Part shown: piece after piece, positions 8,097 to 16,094 of the stretch | Numbering within the stretch: position 1 is the first letter of the stretch | Layout: the number at the start of each line of letters is the position of its first letter | Source of the DNA: JAWXCM01 sp034408745 | GTDB taxonomy: Bacteria > Acidobacteriota > Terriglobia > Bryobacterales > Bryobacteraceae | Length of the DNA: 28,923 nucleotides | Assembly: GCA_034408745.1 (NCBI GenBank) | Contig: JAWXCM010000452.1 | Location: 1 to 28,923 of the forward strand | Reading direction: 5' to 3' | Made by a program: the position numbers and the translations under genes | Notes under the pieces: model-generated | Told to the model about the DNA's origin: nothing | What the model saw: the letters and a program-made list of their open reading frames with translations, nothing else | Database searches by the model: none

Positions 8097-8118
8097 CGGG
8101 TTGATACAATTCAACCCG
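8097..8118. promoter_or_regulatory. 8-bp inverted repeat with TACAAT loop touching the acs start codon
   Basis: CGGGTTGA (8097-8104) and TCAACCCG (8111-8118) are exact inverted repeats around TACAAT (8105-8110). The right arm ends at the base before ATG 8119. TACAAT is a good -10 box and would place the transcript start at or near the ATG, giving a leaderless mRNA; the repeat could equally be an operator or an RNA hairpin masking the start. There is no Shine-Dalgarno sequence for acs. Confidence 0.5.
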
Positions 8119-10056
8119 ATGAGCGAAATTGTTGCCGTTTACCCACCGAGTCCAGAGTTTGTGCAGAATGCCCGGGTGCAGGGCATGGAAGGCTATCGCG
8201 CCTTGTACGACCGCGCTGCCAGCGATCCGGAGGGGTTTTGGGGAGAGCTTGGTGCACAGGAGATCTCGTGGTTTGAGCAGCCCACGCGCGTGCTGGACTG
8301 GGACACGCCTCCTTTTGCGAAGTGGTTCACGGGCGGCAAGCTGAACCTTACTTATAACTGTGTCGACCGGCATGCGGAGGGCTCGAGGCGAGACAAGCCT
8401 GCCATTGTGTGGGAAGGCGAGCCGGGCGACCAGCGCACCATCACGTACGGCGAACTGCAAAAGATGGTTGGGCGGTTTGCGAATGTTCTGAAGGGCAGGG
8501 GACTGAAGGCTGGCGATCGCTCCATCATTTACATGCCGATGGTTCCCGAGGCGGCAGTCGCGATGCTGGCTTGCGCGCGGCTCGGGATCACGCACAGCGT
8601 GGTGTTTGGCGGGTTCTCGGCTGAGGCGTTGAAGGCTCGCATCCAGGACCTGGGGGCGCAGGTGGTGATCACGGCCGACGGCGGCTGGCGGCGGGCGAAG
8701 GAAGTGAAGCTGAAGCCCGCGGTCGACGAGGCTGTCGCGGATTGTCCGACGGTGAAGGATGTGATCGTGCTGCGGCGCACGGGCGGCGAGGTCACGATGA
8801 AGGAGGGCCTCGATTCCTGGTGGCATGAGCTGGAAGAGGGCGTCGGCGACGAATGTCCGGCTGAGCCGCTGGATTCCGAACATCCGCTTTATGTGCTTTA
8901 TACGTCGGGTACGACGGGTAAACCCAAAGGCATTTTGCACACCACAGCGGGTTATTTGCTGCAAGTCACGACGACCACGAAGTGGGTTTTCGATATTCGC
9001 GATTCGGATGTTTACTGGTGCACGGCCGATATTGGGTGGGTAACCGGGCACAGCTATGTGGTGTATGGGCCGCTGAGCGCCGGCGCAACCACTCTGATGT
9101 TTGAAGGCGCTCCGGATACCCCGGCGTTCGACCGCTGGTGGGACATTGTGGAGAAGCACAGGGTAACCATCTTCTACACGTCGCCTACCGCGATCCGCGC
9201 GCTGATCCGTCAGGGCGAACAGTGGCCGAATGGCAAGGATTTGTCGAGTTTGCGGCTGCTGGGCTCCGTCGGCGAGCCGATTAATCCGGCGGCCTGGGAA
9301 TGGTTCCACCGAGTAATCGGCAAGGGGCTGTGTCCGATTGTGGATACGTGGTGGCAGACCGAAACGGGCGGCATGATGATTGCGCCTATGCCTGGGGCGG
9401 TGCCGCTGAAGCCGGGGTCGGGGACACTGCCGATGCCGGGCGTGATCGCCGATGTGGTGGATTTGTCGGGTAAGCCGGTGGCTCCTAATGCGGAAGGATT
9501 TCTGATTATTCGCAATCCATGGCCGGGAATGGTGCGGACATTATGGGGCGATCCGCAGCGATTTAAGGAAGCGTACTGGAGTAGAATACCGGGGATTTAT
9601 TTCACTGGTGACGCGGCCAGGCGCGATGAGGACGGGTATTTCTGGATCCTGGGCCGTGTGGACGACGTGATGAACGTCAGTGGTCACCGGCTGAGCACGA
9701 TGGAAGTGGAGTCGGCCCTGGTGCGGCATCCGGCTGTCGCGGAAGCTGCTGTGGTCGGCAAGCCGCATGAGATCACGGGCCAGTCGGTCTGCTGTTTTGT
9801 GACCCTGAAACGGGGCCGGTATAACCACGACGAGCTCGGGAAAGAGCTGCGGCAGTGGGTGGCGCATGAGATTGGGTCGTTTGCGCGGCCGGAGGAGATT
9901 CGGTTTACCGAGTCGCTGCCGAAGACGCGGAGCGGGAAGATCATGCGGCGGCTGCTGCGTGAGATTGTGACGACGCACACGGTCAGCGGGGATGTTACGA
10001 CGCTTGAGGATATGGCAGTGGTGACGCGGCTGTCCTCGCAGCACGACGAGGACTGA
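8119..10056 (+). CDS. acs: acetyl-coenzyme A synthetase
   Basis: Activates acetate with ATP and CoA to acetyl-CoA in the cytoplasm. The 645-aa protein has the full family length. It shows the ATP loop YTSGTTGKPKG (about residue 260), the WWQTETGG motif, TGDAARRDEDGYFWILGR before the hinge, and SGKIMRR near the C-terminus, whose lysine is the usual acetylation site that switches the enzyme off. ATG 8119 fits the family N-terminus; an upstream in-frame TTG at 8101 lies inside the inverted repeat and is unlikely. A propionyl-CoA synthetase is the main alternative, less likely from the tryptophan-rich acetyl pocket region (GSVGEPINPAAWEW). Confidence 0.96.
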   Translation: MSEIVAVYPPSPEFVQNARVQGMEGYRALYDRAASDPEGFWGELGAQEISWFEQPTRVLDWDTPPFAKWFTGGKLNLTYNCVDRHAEGSRRDKPAIVWEGEPGDQRTITYGELQKMVGRFANVLKGRGLKAGDRSIIYMPMVPEAAVAMLACARLGITHSVVFGGFSAEALKARIQDLGAQVVITADGGWRRAKEVKLKPAVDEAVADCPTVKDVIVLRRTGGEVTMKEGLDSWWHELEEGVGDECPAEPLDSEHPLYVLYTSGTTGKPKGILHTTAGYLLQVTTTTKWVFDIRDSDVYWCTADIGWVTGHSYVVYGPLSAGATTLMFEGAPDTPAFDRWWDIVEKHRVTIFYTSPTAIRALIRQGEQWPNGKDLSSLRLLGSVGEPINPAAWEWFHRVIGKGLCPIVDTWWQTETGGMMIAPMPGAVPLKPGSGTLPMPGVIADVVDLSGKPVAPNAEGFLIIRNPWPGMVRTLWGDPQRFKEAYWSRIPGIYFTGDAARRDEDGYFWILGRVDDVMNVSGHRLSTMEVESALVRHPAVAEAAVVGKPHEITGQSVCCFVTLKRGRYNHDELGKELRQWVAHEIGSFARPEEIRFTESLPKTRSGKIMRRLLREIVTTHTVSGDVTTLEDMAVVTRLSSQHDED

Positions 10057-10058
10057 CG

Positions 10059-10262
10059 ATGGATACGGATCCCGAGGCGATGGACGGCGATTCGAGAGCA
10101 CCGGGGCAGTTCCGGGCAGATCTCTGCTGGCATCATCCGAAGCTTTGGAGTCTGCTGCCTGAAGGCGCTGCGGCCCTGCCGGTTATTCCGCCGTGGCCGG
10201 AGTTTATTCAGGGCTGCGTGAAATATCGCGAGTCGCTGGACCGGGAGTTGCGCGGGAAGTAG
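10059..10262 (+). CDS. small hypothetical protein downstream of acs
   Basis: A 67-aa frame begins two bases after the acs stop (ATG 10059) and ends at TAG 10262, so it would be translated with acs. The sequence is rich in tryptophan and proline in its middle (CWHHPKLWSLLPEG, VIPPWPEF) and ends in a charged helix (KYRESLDRELRGK). There is no signal peptide or membrane segment. I do not recognise a family. The spacing and amino-acid composition argue that it is a real gene, but there is no motif evidence for function. Confidence 0.5.
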   Translation: MDTDPEAMDGDSRAPGQFRADLCWHHPKLWSLLPEGAAALPVIPPWPEFIQGCVKYRESLDRELRGK

Positions 10263-10265
10263 CCG

Positions 10266-10631
10266 CTACTTTTCGCGCTTTACGGCGAGTTTCGCGATCT
10301 GCGTCTGTCCTTCGCGCTCGCGTTTGATATCTCCGGAAATTTCGTCTCCGGTCTGTTTGAGGGTGAACTTCATTGTGCCACCCCCCTCTCTCACGACTTC
10401 AAAAGTAAGCGTCTCGCCTTCCGCCTTCCCATTGGAAATGGGAAGTTGTTCGCTTACATCCGGACCTGCCGTTCCGGTCAGAGTGGTTCCCTGCTGCTTT
10501 AACACGAGCCTGGCGGTTTGCTGGCGCTCGCCTTCCCTGGTCGCGGCGGTGAAATTGCCAGTTCAGGTTCCAGTGGCGTCAGCGGCGCTAAGGGAAAGGG
10601 CTGCGGTGAGGATGAGGAAAAGGGTCTTCAT
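10266..10631 (-). pseudogene. small secreted beta-sheet protein, nonsense codon after the signal peptide
   Basis: ATG 10631 starts a clear signal peptide (MKTLFLILTAALSLSAADA), but codon 23 is TGA (10563-10565). The same frame goes on with TGNFTAATREGERQQTARL, then LKQQGTTLTGTAGP and ends at 10266. The repeated pattern (LKQQGTTLTG, FTLKQTGDEISGDI) is that of small acidobacterial secreted proteins of about 120 aa, in which GTWTGNF is common, so TGA has replaced TGG (Trp). The body could still be made from an internal start at 10505 but would not be exported. Function of the family is unknown to me. Confidence 0.65.
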
Positions 10632-10667
10632 GTAGCTGGAATACGCGGTATTGGGTACAGGCGTTCC

Positions 10668-11831
10668 GTGAAAGTGGCGACGGTTAGATGCTTGTGTATC
10701 CAGTGCTGCAAGCGTTATCCTCTGATCACTTTGGATGTCTCATACAGTACACGCAGTAACGGTCTGGCGCGGTTCATTCCAACGCTGGACGGATGGCGCG
10801 GTGTCGGCATCCTGGTGGTGCTTGCGTGTCATGCGCTGGAACCAAACGACAGGTGGGCGTCCATTGGGTTTGATCGCTACTGGCACACGCTGCTGTACAA
10901 GGCTGGTCCGCTGGCCCTGAGTGTCTTCTTTGGCCTAAGCGGGTACCTCATCACGACGCGGCTGGTTTTGGACGAAGCGAAAAATCGTTACGTGAGCTTG
11001 TCAGACTTTTATCTCCGCCGCGCTTTTCGGATTCTCCCGGCCGCGGGCTGCTACCTGGCAGTGGTGGGTATGCTGGCATCAATGCACCTGATCACGGTGT
11101 ATCGCGGCGAGTTGCTGAGCTCTTTGTTGTTCTTCCGAAACTACTGGCCCAACGGTTTCTGGTATACCGGGCATTTTTGGTCGCTTGCAGTGGAAGAGCA
11201 TTTCTACCTGGTCTGGCCGTTGCTGTTTGCGGCGCTGGGTTCCCGGCGTGCGGCCTGCGTGGGTGCGATTCTGGTGGTCGCGACGGTGCTTTGGCGACCG
11301 TTCGGTTCGACGATCGACCTCCGCGTGCCGCTTTTGCACAGGACGGACCTGCGGGCCGATGCGCTGCTGTTCCCGTCGGTATTGGCGATTGTGCTGGCGG
11401 GGAACAACAGACTTCGGGATAAGCTGAGGGATTTCCTGACGCCCCGAATTTGCGTGCTGACGCTTCTGGTGCTGTTGGCCGCTCTGTTCTTTGCGCCGCG
11501 GGACGTGGACCGGACGCTCCAGTCCTTTTTGGTCCCGATGGTAGTTCTGTCGACCGCACTGTCGCCGGAGGGCTTTTTGGGGCAGGTACTCGAGTGGGGA
11601 CCGCTGACCTGGCTGGGACGGGTCTCTTACAGCCTGTACCTTTGGCAGCAGTTGTTCCTGTCGCCAGGTCTGGCGCTTCGGGAGGTCCCGTTGCGGCTGG
11701 CCGGAGTATTCGCGGTGGGGTGTCTCAGCTACTACCTGGTGGAGAAGCCCGCGATCCGGCTGGCCAGGCGTTTCGAAGCGCGACTCGACAGAAGAACTGC
11801 CCCAGCCACGACGGACCCTGTGGCTGCCTGA
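10668..11831 (+). CDS. acyltransferase family 3 (OafA-like) membrane protein
   Basis: Integral membrane O-acyltransferase of the type that decorates surface polysaccharides. The core begins FIPTLDGWRGVGILVVLACHA, with the family histidine in the first helix, and continues with about ten hydrophobic helices including VFFGLSGYLITTRLV, FYLRRAFRILPA, FWSLAVEEHFYLVWPLL and SYSLYLWQQ, all family landmarks. The frame is open back to 10518, but that part overlaps the divergent secreted-protein gene, so GTG 10668 is the most plausible start and TTG 10731 is an alternative. Its acyl donor and target cannot be told. About 388 aa, normal for the family. Confidence 0.88.
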   Translation: MKVATVRCLCIQCCKRYPLITLDVSYSTRSNGLARFIPTLDGWRGVGILVVLACHALEPNDRWASIGFDRYWHTLLYKAGPLALSVFFGLSGYLITTRLVLDEAKNRYVSLSDFYLRRAFRILPAAGCYLAVVGMLASMHLITVYRGELLSSLLFFRNYWPNGFWYTGHFWSLAVEEHFYLVWPLLFAALGSRRAACVGAILVVATVLWRPFGSTIDLRVPLLHRTDLRADALLFPSVLAIVLAGNNRLRDKLRDFLTPRICVLTLLVLLAALFFAPRDVDRTLQSFLVPMVVLSTALSPEGFLGQVLEWGPLTWLGRVSYSLYLWQQLFLSPGLALREVPLRLAGVFAVGCLSYYLVEKPAIRLARRFEARLDRRTAPATTDPVAA

Positions 11832-11846
11832 TATGATTTGTGCTGC

Positions 11847-12704
11847 ATGATGACCAGAAGGCAGTTCGCTGAACTCGCCGTGGTCGCCGCTACGGCAGGA
11901 TCGGCGGCTCACGGGAAGATCAATTCAAAAGTTAATGGCGTGATGTTGGGAGCGCAAAGCTACAGCTTTCGCGACCGTCCGCTGGACGAAGCCATTGCCG
12001 CTATGAAGCAGATCGGTATTGGCTATACCGAGCTTTGGCAGGGGCACATCGAACCGAAGCGCGGGACGCCGCCGGAGGAACTAAAAAAGTGGCGGACGTC
12101 GCCCCAGGCGCTCACCGATATGGCGGTGGTGAAGAAGAAGTTTGCCGATGCCGGCATCCAGATCTACGCGCTGAACTACAGCTTCCGCAAGAATCACACC
12201 GACGAAGAAGTCGCGCATGGCATGAAGATGGCGCGGGCGCTGGGGACGAAGTGGATCACGGCCTCGTCGACTGTCGATCAGGCGAAGCGGCTGAACGATC
12301 TGGCCGGGAAGAATGGCGTTGTGGTGGCAATGCACAACCACGACAACCTGAAGGACCCGAACGAATACGCAACGCCGGACAGTTTCTCCAGGGCGATGAG
12401 CGGCAACCCGAACATTCGGATCAACCTCGATATCGGCCACTTCACGGCTGCGAATTTCGATCCGATCGCGTATCTGAACCAGCACCACGATCACATCGTG
12501 ACGCTGCACATTAAGGATCGGAAGAAGGATCACGGGGCCAATGTGGTGTTTGGCGAGGGCGAGACTCCGATTAAGCCGGTGCTGCAGTTGCTGAAGACGA
12601 AGAAGTGGAAGATTCCGGCGATGGTGGAGTACGAATACAAGGGCAACGACACGGTGGCCGAAGTGAAGAAGTGTTTTGAGTACATGAAGCAGGCGCTGGC
12701 TTAA
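11847..12704 (+). CDS. Tat-exported sugar phosphate isomerase/epimerase-like TIM-barrel protein
   Basis: The protein of about 285 aa starts MMTRRQFAELAVVAATAG, a twin-arginine signal (RRQF then a hydrophobic run). The mature part is an AP-endonuclease-2/xylose-isomerase TIM barrel: GAQSYSFRDRPLDEAI, YTELWQGH, VVAMHNHDN, INLDIGHF, IVTLHIKDRKKD and MVEYEY, which supply the usual His/Glu/Asp metal ligands. It probably acts on a sugar derivative in the periplasm. ATG 11847 or the next ATG 11850 could start it. TATGAT nine bases upstream (11832-11837) without a Shine-Dalgarno site suggests a leaderless start. A hairpin covers the stop codon. Confidence 0.87.
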   Translation: MMTRRQFAELAVVAATAGSAAHGKINSKVNGVMLGAQSYSFRDRPLDEAIAAMKQIGIGYTELWQGHIEPKRGTPPEELKKWRTSPQALTDMAVVKKKFADAGIQIYALNYSFRKNHTDEEVAHGMKMARALGTKWITASSTVDQAKRLNDLAGKNGVVVAMHNHDNLKDPNEYATPDSFSRAMSGNPNIRINLDIGHFTAANFDPIAYLNQHHDHIVTLHIKDRKKDHGANVVFGEGETPIKPVLQLLKTKKWKIPAMVEYEYKGNDTVAEVKKCFEYMKQALA

Positions 12705-12720
12705 GGGCCAGCACCTGCTT
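12687..12720. terminator. hairpin terminator between convergent genes
   Basis: AAGCAGGCGCTGGC and GCCAGCACCTGCTT form a 14-bp stem with one mismatch around a six-base loop TTAAGG; the TAA stop of the TIM-barrel gene is in the loop. Three T follow on the plus strand, and the stem is flanked by AA on the left. It probably ends transcription of the 11847 gene and perhaps of the DUF1326 gene from the other side. Confidence 0.6.
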
Positions 12721-12741
12721 TGTGGAGGGCTTCGGGAGGGG

Positions 12742-13419
12742 TTATTCGCTGAGCTGGAACGAACCGACGAACGCGCTGCGCTTCTCGGGGCTGCTCCAGG
12801 TGGTGTTGAGGCCCTTCCCCGTGAAAGTGTGCGCGAGGGCGAAGGCGGGCATGGCATGCTCGGTCTTTGTCAGCGGCTGATACCAGGTTTCTTCGTTGCT
12901 GCAGAGGTGGTCGCGGGAATCGATGGCGCGGGTCTGGATGGTGGCCAGCGTCCCGGCGCTGAGCTTCCCTGCGCCCTTGTGGATGTTGTCATCTTCGAAC
13001 GTCATTTCGATGGGCAGGGTTTCCGTTTTTACAACGTCCTGAAGCAGGTCTCCACCCATGCGCTTTGCGAAAGCGGCAAGGGCGATGCGCTGTTCGGGAG
13101 TTGCCCGCTGGTCGAGGATCACAATGGACCGGACCGGGTAGGGATTTCCGTTCACGTTTCCGAGGGTGCTGGACGCCTTGACGACGCCGACGACATTGAG
13201 GCCGTCGAGTTTCACGCCGTCGAATTCACCATTTCTTACGTGCCAGCCGAACACGGCGAGGTTGCCGACAAGGTCGACTTCCGAGTTGGCGAAGCAGGGT
13301 CCGGTAAAGACGTCGGCGGTTCGAGCTTCGATATATTCGCCGCGGATTTGTGTCCGATTTTGCAAGCCGGCAGCCATGAGCGAGCCGGCGAGGCAAAGTG
13401 ACAGAGCAAGTCTCTTCAT
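12742..13419 (-). CDS. secreted DUF1326 domain protein
   Basis: The 225-aa protein has an N-terminal signal peptide (MKRLALSLCLAGSLMAAGL) and then the DUF1326 signature EYIEARTADVFTGPCFANSE, followed by FDGVKLDGLNVVGVVKAS and RSIVILDQRATPEQRIAL. DUF1326 proteins are of unknown function; they are often exported in acidobacteria. The conserved single cysteine in GPCF is present. The gene stands alone, with hairpins on both sides (12687 and 13497). GGAGG lies about 12 bases upstream of the ATG, a weak spacing. Function cannot be inferred further. Confidence 0.88.
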   Translation of the reverse strand: MKRLALSLCLAGSLMAAGLQNRTQIRGEYIEARTADVFTGPCFANSEVDLVGNLAVFGWHVRNGEFDGVKLDGLNVVGVVKASSTLGNVNGNPYPVRSIVILDQRATPEQRIALAAFAKRMGGDLLQDVVKTETLPIEMTFEDDNIHKGAGKLSAGTLATIQTRAIDSRDHLCSNEETWYQPLTKTEHAMPAFALAHTFTGKGLNTTWSSPEKRSAFVGSFQLSE

Positions 13420-13496
13420 CCTGTGTGTGGGCCTCCAGCCTATGTTTTTATACTAGCGTCTTTTTAGGGGAAACGGGGAAGGGGAGGGTGAGTTAA

Positions 13497-13518
13497 GGGA
13501 GGCTCGGGCGAGCCTCCC
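13497..13518. terminator. perfect 9-bp hairpin downstream of the Tat oxidoreductase
   Basis: GGGAGGCTC, loop GGGC, GAGCCTCCC. It lies 16 bases after the stop of the minus-strand gene ending at 13535. The minus strand has TTAAC after the stem, only a weak T run, so termination may be partial and the DUF1326 gene may receive some read-through. Confidence 0.6.
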
Positions 13519-13534
13519 CTGGGTATCTGCCAGA

Positions 13535-14890
13535 CTACGCTTTTTTCTTTGCTGCGGGGGCGGCGGGGCCTTCGAGTTCAGAGAACAGGACGCGGCGCTC
13601 TTCGTCCATTGCTTTATTGGCCATGATGACCGAGATGGAGTCGTCGAGGCCGACCTTGTAGTTGGCGCGGGGCATGATGTTACCGGTGCGGATGTCGTTG
13701 AAGAAGCCTTCCATCGACGTGGTGACCGGGTTCTTGACTTCGGTCGGCACCATGATGTTCTTGGCATAGAGCCACTGGCGGGCGAACTTGGCTTCCTTCT
13801 CGAGAAAGCTTTCCTTGCCGGTCATCTTATCGCCGGTGAGGAGGACGGGAAGCGGCTTGGTGCCGGAGGCGAGGGAGAAGCTGGCGCCTGCTTTGTAGGT
13901 TTCCTTCTTGCTGCCGGTCTCCACCTTGGGAGGATTGGGTTCACGGAACCAGATGGCGACAGGCGGGTTGGGGTCCATTTTGCCGTCCCCGATGGTGATG
14001 TGGACGGTGCCCTGGGTACCCGAGATCCACTCGCCCTGCTCAGCGCGTGCGCCGCCGAAGAGAGGCAGGTGAGAACTGACGGAAGAGCCGGACCAGATCA
14101 TCTTCTTGCCCTTGGGGTACTTGAAGATGAGCTGAATGTTGTCGTAGATATCGCGGCCGTCGAACATGGTGTCGAGGCCACCCAGACCCATCACCATTTC
14201 GGGAGTCGAGCCGAACATCCAGTCGGCGACGTCGAAATGGTGGGATCCGAGCTCGGCTGCCAGACCGCCGGACGTTTTGCGGAAGAGGCGCCAGTTGCCG
14301 GGCTTCATGGTCCAGCCGGGATTGCGGTGCCACTGGCCGTACATGTACTTCACGTCGCCGAGCATGCCCTTGTCGACCATCTGCTTGACGACGTTGTAGT
14401 ACTCGGAGTAGCGGCGCTGGAGGCCGACCTGCAGAACCTGTTTCGGATGCTGACTGGGGTAAATGGAACGAAGTTTGTGGACTTCCTCGCCGGTGAACAC
14501 GATGCTCTTTTCGCAGAAGACGTGCTTGCCTGATTTCAGGGCGTCTTCGAGCATCGGGTAATGCAGATATACGGGAGTCGAGATGATGACGGCTTCGACG
14601 GAGTTGTCGGCGAGGAGCTGGCGGTAGTCCTTGTACGTTTTCGGGGAGGTGCCGATGGCGAGCTTGCCCTTGTCGAGGGCCTCGTCGCTGACATCGCAGA
14701 TGGCGGCACAACGGCCACTGTCGACGCCTTTTAGCAACCCGAGCAGGTACTGTCCGCGACCACCGGTACCGATGATGCCGTAGTTGACCTGATTATTGGC
14801 CGCGTGCACGCTTTTCAAAAAGGCGGGGGCTACCCCAAGCGCCACGCCAGCCTTGACCGCGTCTCTTCTGCTGATTCCACTCTTCGACAT
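13535..14890 (-). CDS. Tat-exported Gfo/Idh/MocA family oxidoreductase
   Basis: The 451-aa enzyme starts MSKSGISRRDAVKAGVALG, a Tat signal, at ATG 14890 with a CTCCT complement (AGGAG) 12 bases upstream. The frame is open to 14965 but that prefix does not look like protein. The Rossmann loop is GIIGTGGRGQYLLG and the EKP position reads CEKSIVF (EKS), a small departure from the usual proline. GSHHFDVADWMFG follows. These periplasmic Gfo/Idh enzymes are widespread in Bryobacterales and probably oxidise carbohydrate derivatives. TACACT upstream (minus strand near 14980) may be its -10 box. The substrate is unknown. Confidence 0.9.
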   Translation of the reverse strand: MSKSGISRRDAVKAGVALGVAPAFLKSVHAANNQVNYGIIGTGGRGQYLLGLLKGVDSGRCAAICDVSDEALDKGKLAIGTSPKTYKDYRQLLADNSVEAVIISTPVYLHYPMLEDALKSGKHVFCEKSIVFTGEEVHKLRSIYPSQHPKQVLQVGLQRRYSEYYNVVKQMVDKGMLGDVKYMYGQWHRNPGWTMKPGNWRLFRKTSGGLAAELGSHHFDVADWMFGSTPEMVMGLGGLDTMFDGRDIYDNIQLIFKYPKGKKMIWSGSSVSSHLPLFGGARAEQGEWISGTQGTVHITIGDGKMDPNPPVAIWFREPNPPKVETGSKKETYKAGASFSLASGTKPLPVLLTGDKMTGKESFLEKEAKFARQWLYAKNIMVPTEVKNPVTTSMEGFFNDIRTGNIMPRANYKVGLDDSISVIMANKAMDEERRVLFSELEGPAAPAAKKKA

Positions 14891-15029
14891 GGATGTGATT
14901 GACTCCTCAAGACTTCGACTGCCCCATCCGTATGTGCGACACGCGCACCTCCCGGGACTCGACATTCAAGGGCTACTAATAGTGTAACGCCGTTCGGCTG
15001 GCTCGGGTTACCGGTTACCGCGACCTGGT

Positions 15030-15917
15030 TCAGAAGCCGTAATCGCGCTTCGATTCCGCCCGCGCGAGGGTAGTGCGAAGGTACGTATGCGGATTGATTG
15101 CAGTGCCTCCGCGGCGGACCTCGTAATGCAGGTGCGGCGCAGTCACACGGCCTGTTGCGCCGGAGCGCCCGAGGATCTCACCGCGCTTGAGCCACTGGCC
15201 GGGGACCACTTCGAATCGCGACATATGGGCGTAATACGTCCGGAAGCCGTTGCTGTGATCGAGGATAACCAGCTTGCCGTAGGCGCCAGCCCATTCGGCG
15301 GCACTGACCACGCCGTCCGCGGCAGCCTTCACAGCGGTTCCTGAGGGCACGGAAATATCGACGCCGGAATGGAAAGCGCCGTCGCCGGAGAACGGGTCGT
15401 TACGCTGTCCGAAATTGCTCATCAGCCGGCCTTCAACGGGCCAGATGCCCGGCATCATATTCAAGCTCTGGAAGATGGGGTTGGACCGGCGTGCGTGCTG
15501 ACCGATGTTCGCGGAGCGGAGGAAATTGTACTCTTCAAACGTTTCGGAGACAGTTGGCAGGAGTCGGCCTTCACTCGAAATGTCGCTGGGTCCTTCGAGG
15601 CTGCGCTTGATTCCGTAGGCGACGGAAACCTCATTTGCCAGCAACTGAAGACTGGCCAGTTGTACGCCTTTCTGCTTCGATTCCTTTTCCAGCCGCTGAT
15701 ATCGCGACCGCAGGGTGCTCACCTCGTCCCGCAGCGTGTTGTAGTTAGCGACCTTGAGGCTCATCCGAAGATAGCTGGTGGCAAGGCCGAACAGCGAGAA
15801 GCTCCCGAAAACCGCAAGGGCCAGCACAACGTATACAAAAACGTAGGGAATGTGGATACGGCGAAGACGGCCGTGCAGGGAATGGGCGAGGACGACGATA
15901 AAGTACGGCTGATTCAA
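15030..15917 (-). CDS. M23/LytM peptidase-domain envelope protein
   Basis: Single-pass membrane protein of 295 aa with a TTG start at 15917 preceded by GGAGA. Residues about 25-48 are a membrane anchor, 52-85 a coiled coil, and 160-275 a LytM domain with zinc ligands HSGVD (H183, D187) and HLHYEV (H262, H264). All ligands are present, so it may be an active endopeptidase cleaving peptidoglycan cross-links, unlike degenerate EnvC-type activators. It lies 177 bases from the RodZ-like gene on the same strand, which suggests a joint role in wall growth or cell shape. Confidence 0.92.
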   Translation of the reverse strand: MNQPYFIVVLAHSLHGRLRRIHIPYVFVYVVLALAVFGSFSLFGLATSYLRMSLKVANYNTLRDEVSTLRSRYQRLEKESKQKGVQLASLQLLANEVSVAYGIKRSLEGPSDISSEGRLLPTVSETFEEYNFLRSANIGQHARRSNPIFQSLNMMPGIWPVEGRLMSNFGQRNDPFSGDGAFHSGVDISVPSGTAVKAAADGVVSAAEWAGAYGKLVILDHSNGFRTYYAHMSRFEVVPGQWLKRGEILGRSGATGRVTAPHLHYEVRRGGTAINPHTYLRTTLARAESKRDYGF

Positions 15918-16094
15918 ACCCAGGTCTCCAAACGAAGCTTTGAACTCGGGAACTGAGAGTCCCTGTCAGAAAGCCAGACTTTGCCGATTCCGCCAGACAA
16001 GGCGTGTTCGGGGGAAGCAAAGCACTCGCCCGATCCTCAGCAAAATCCTTTCCTGTTTAAGAAAAACCAGCTTACCCCGCGTTACTCACCTGTG

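Noticed and set aside
7534..9309. 591-codon open frame on the minus strand antisense to queE and acs
   Set aside because: Composition is rich in Arg/His/Pro with no family motif, and it lies over two certain genes; it is a shadow caused by high GC.
6509..10565. TGA recoded as tryptophan in this organism
   Set aside because: TGA ends acs, the 6647 stress gene, the glycosyltransferase, thrC-neighbour genes and others at the correct family lengths.
15918..16094. Possible small RNA or tRNA in the 177-bp gap between the M23 and RodZ-like genes
   Set aside because: No cloverleaf, CCA end or stable long hairpin could be seen by eye.
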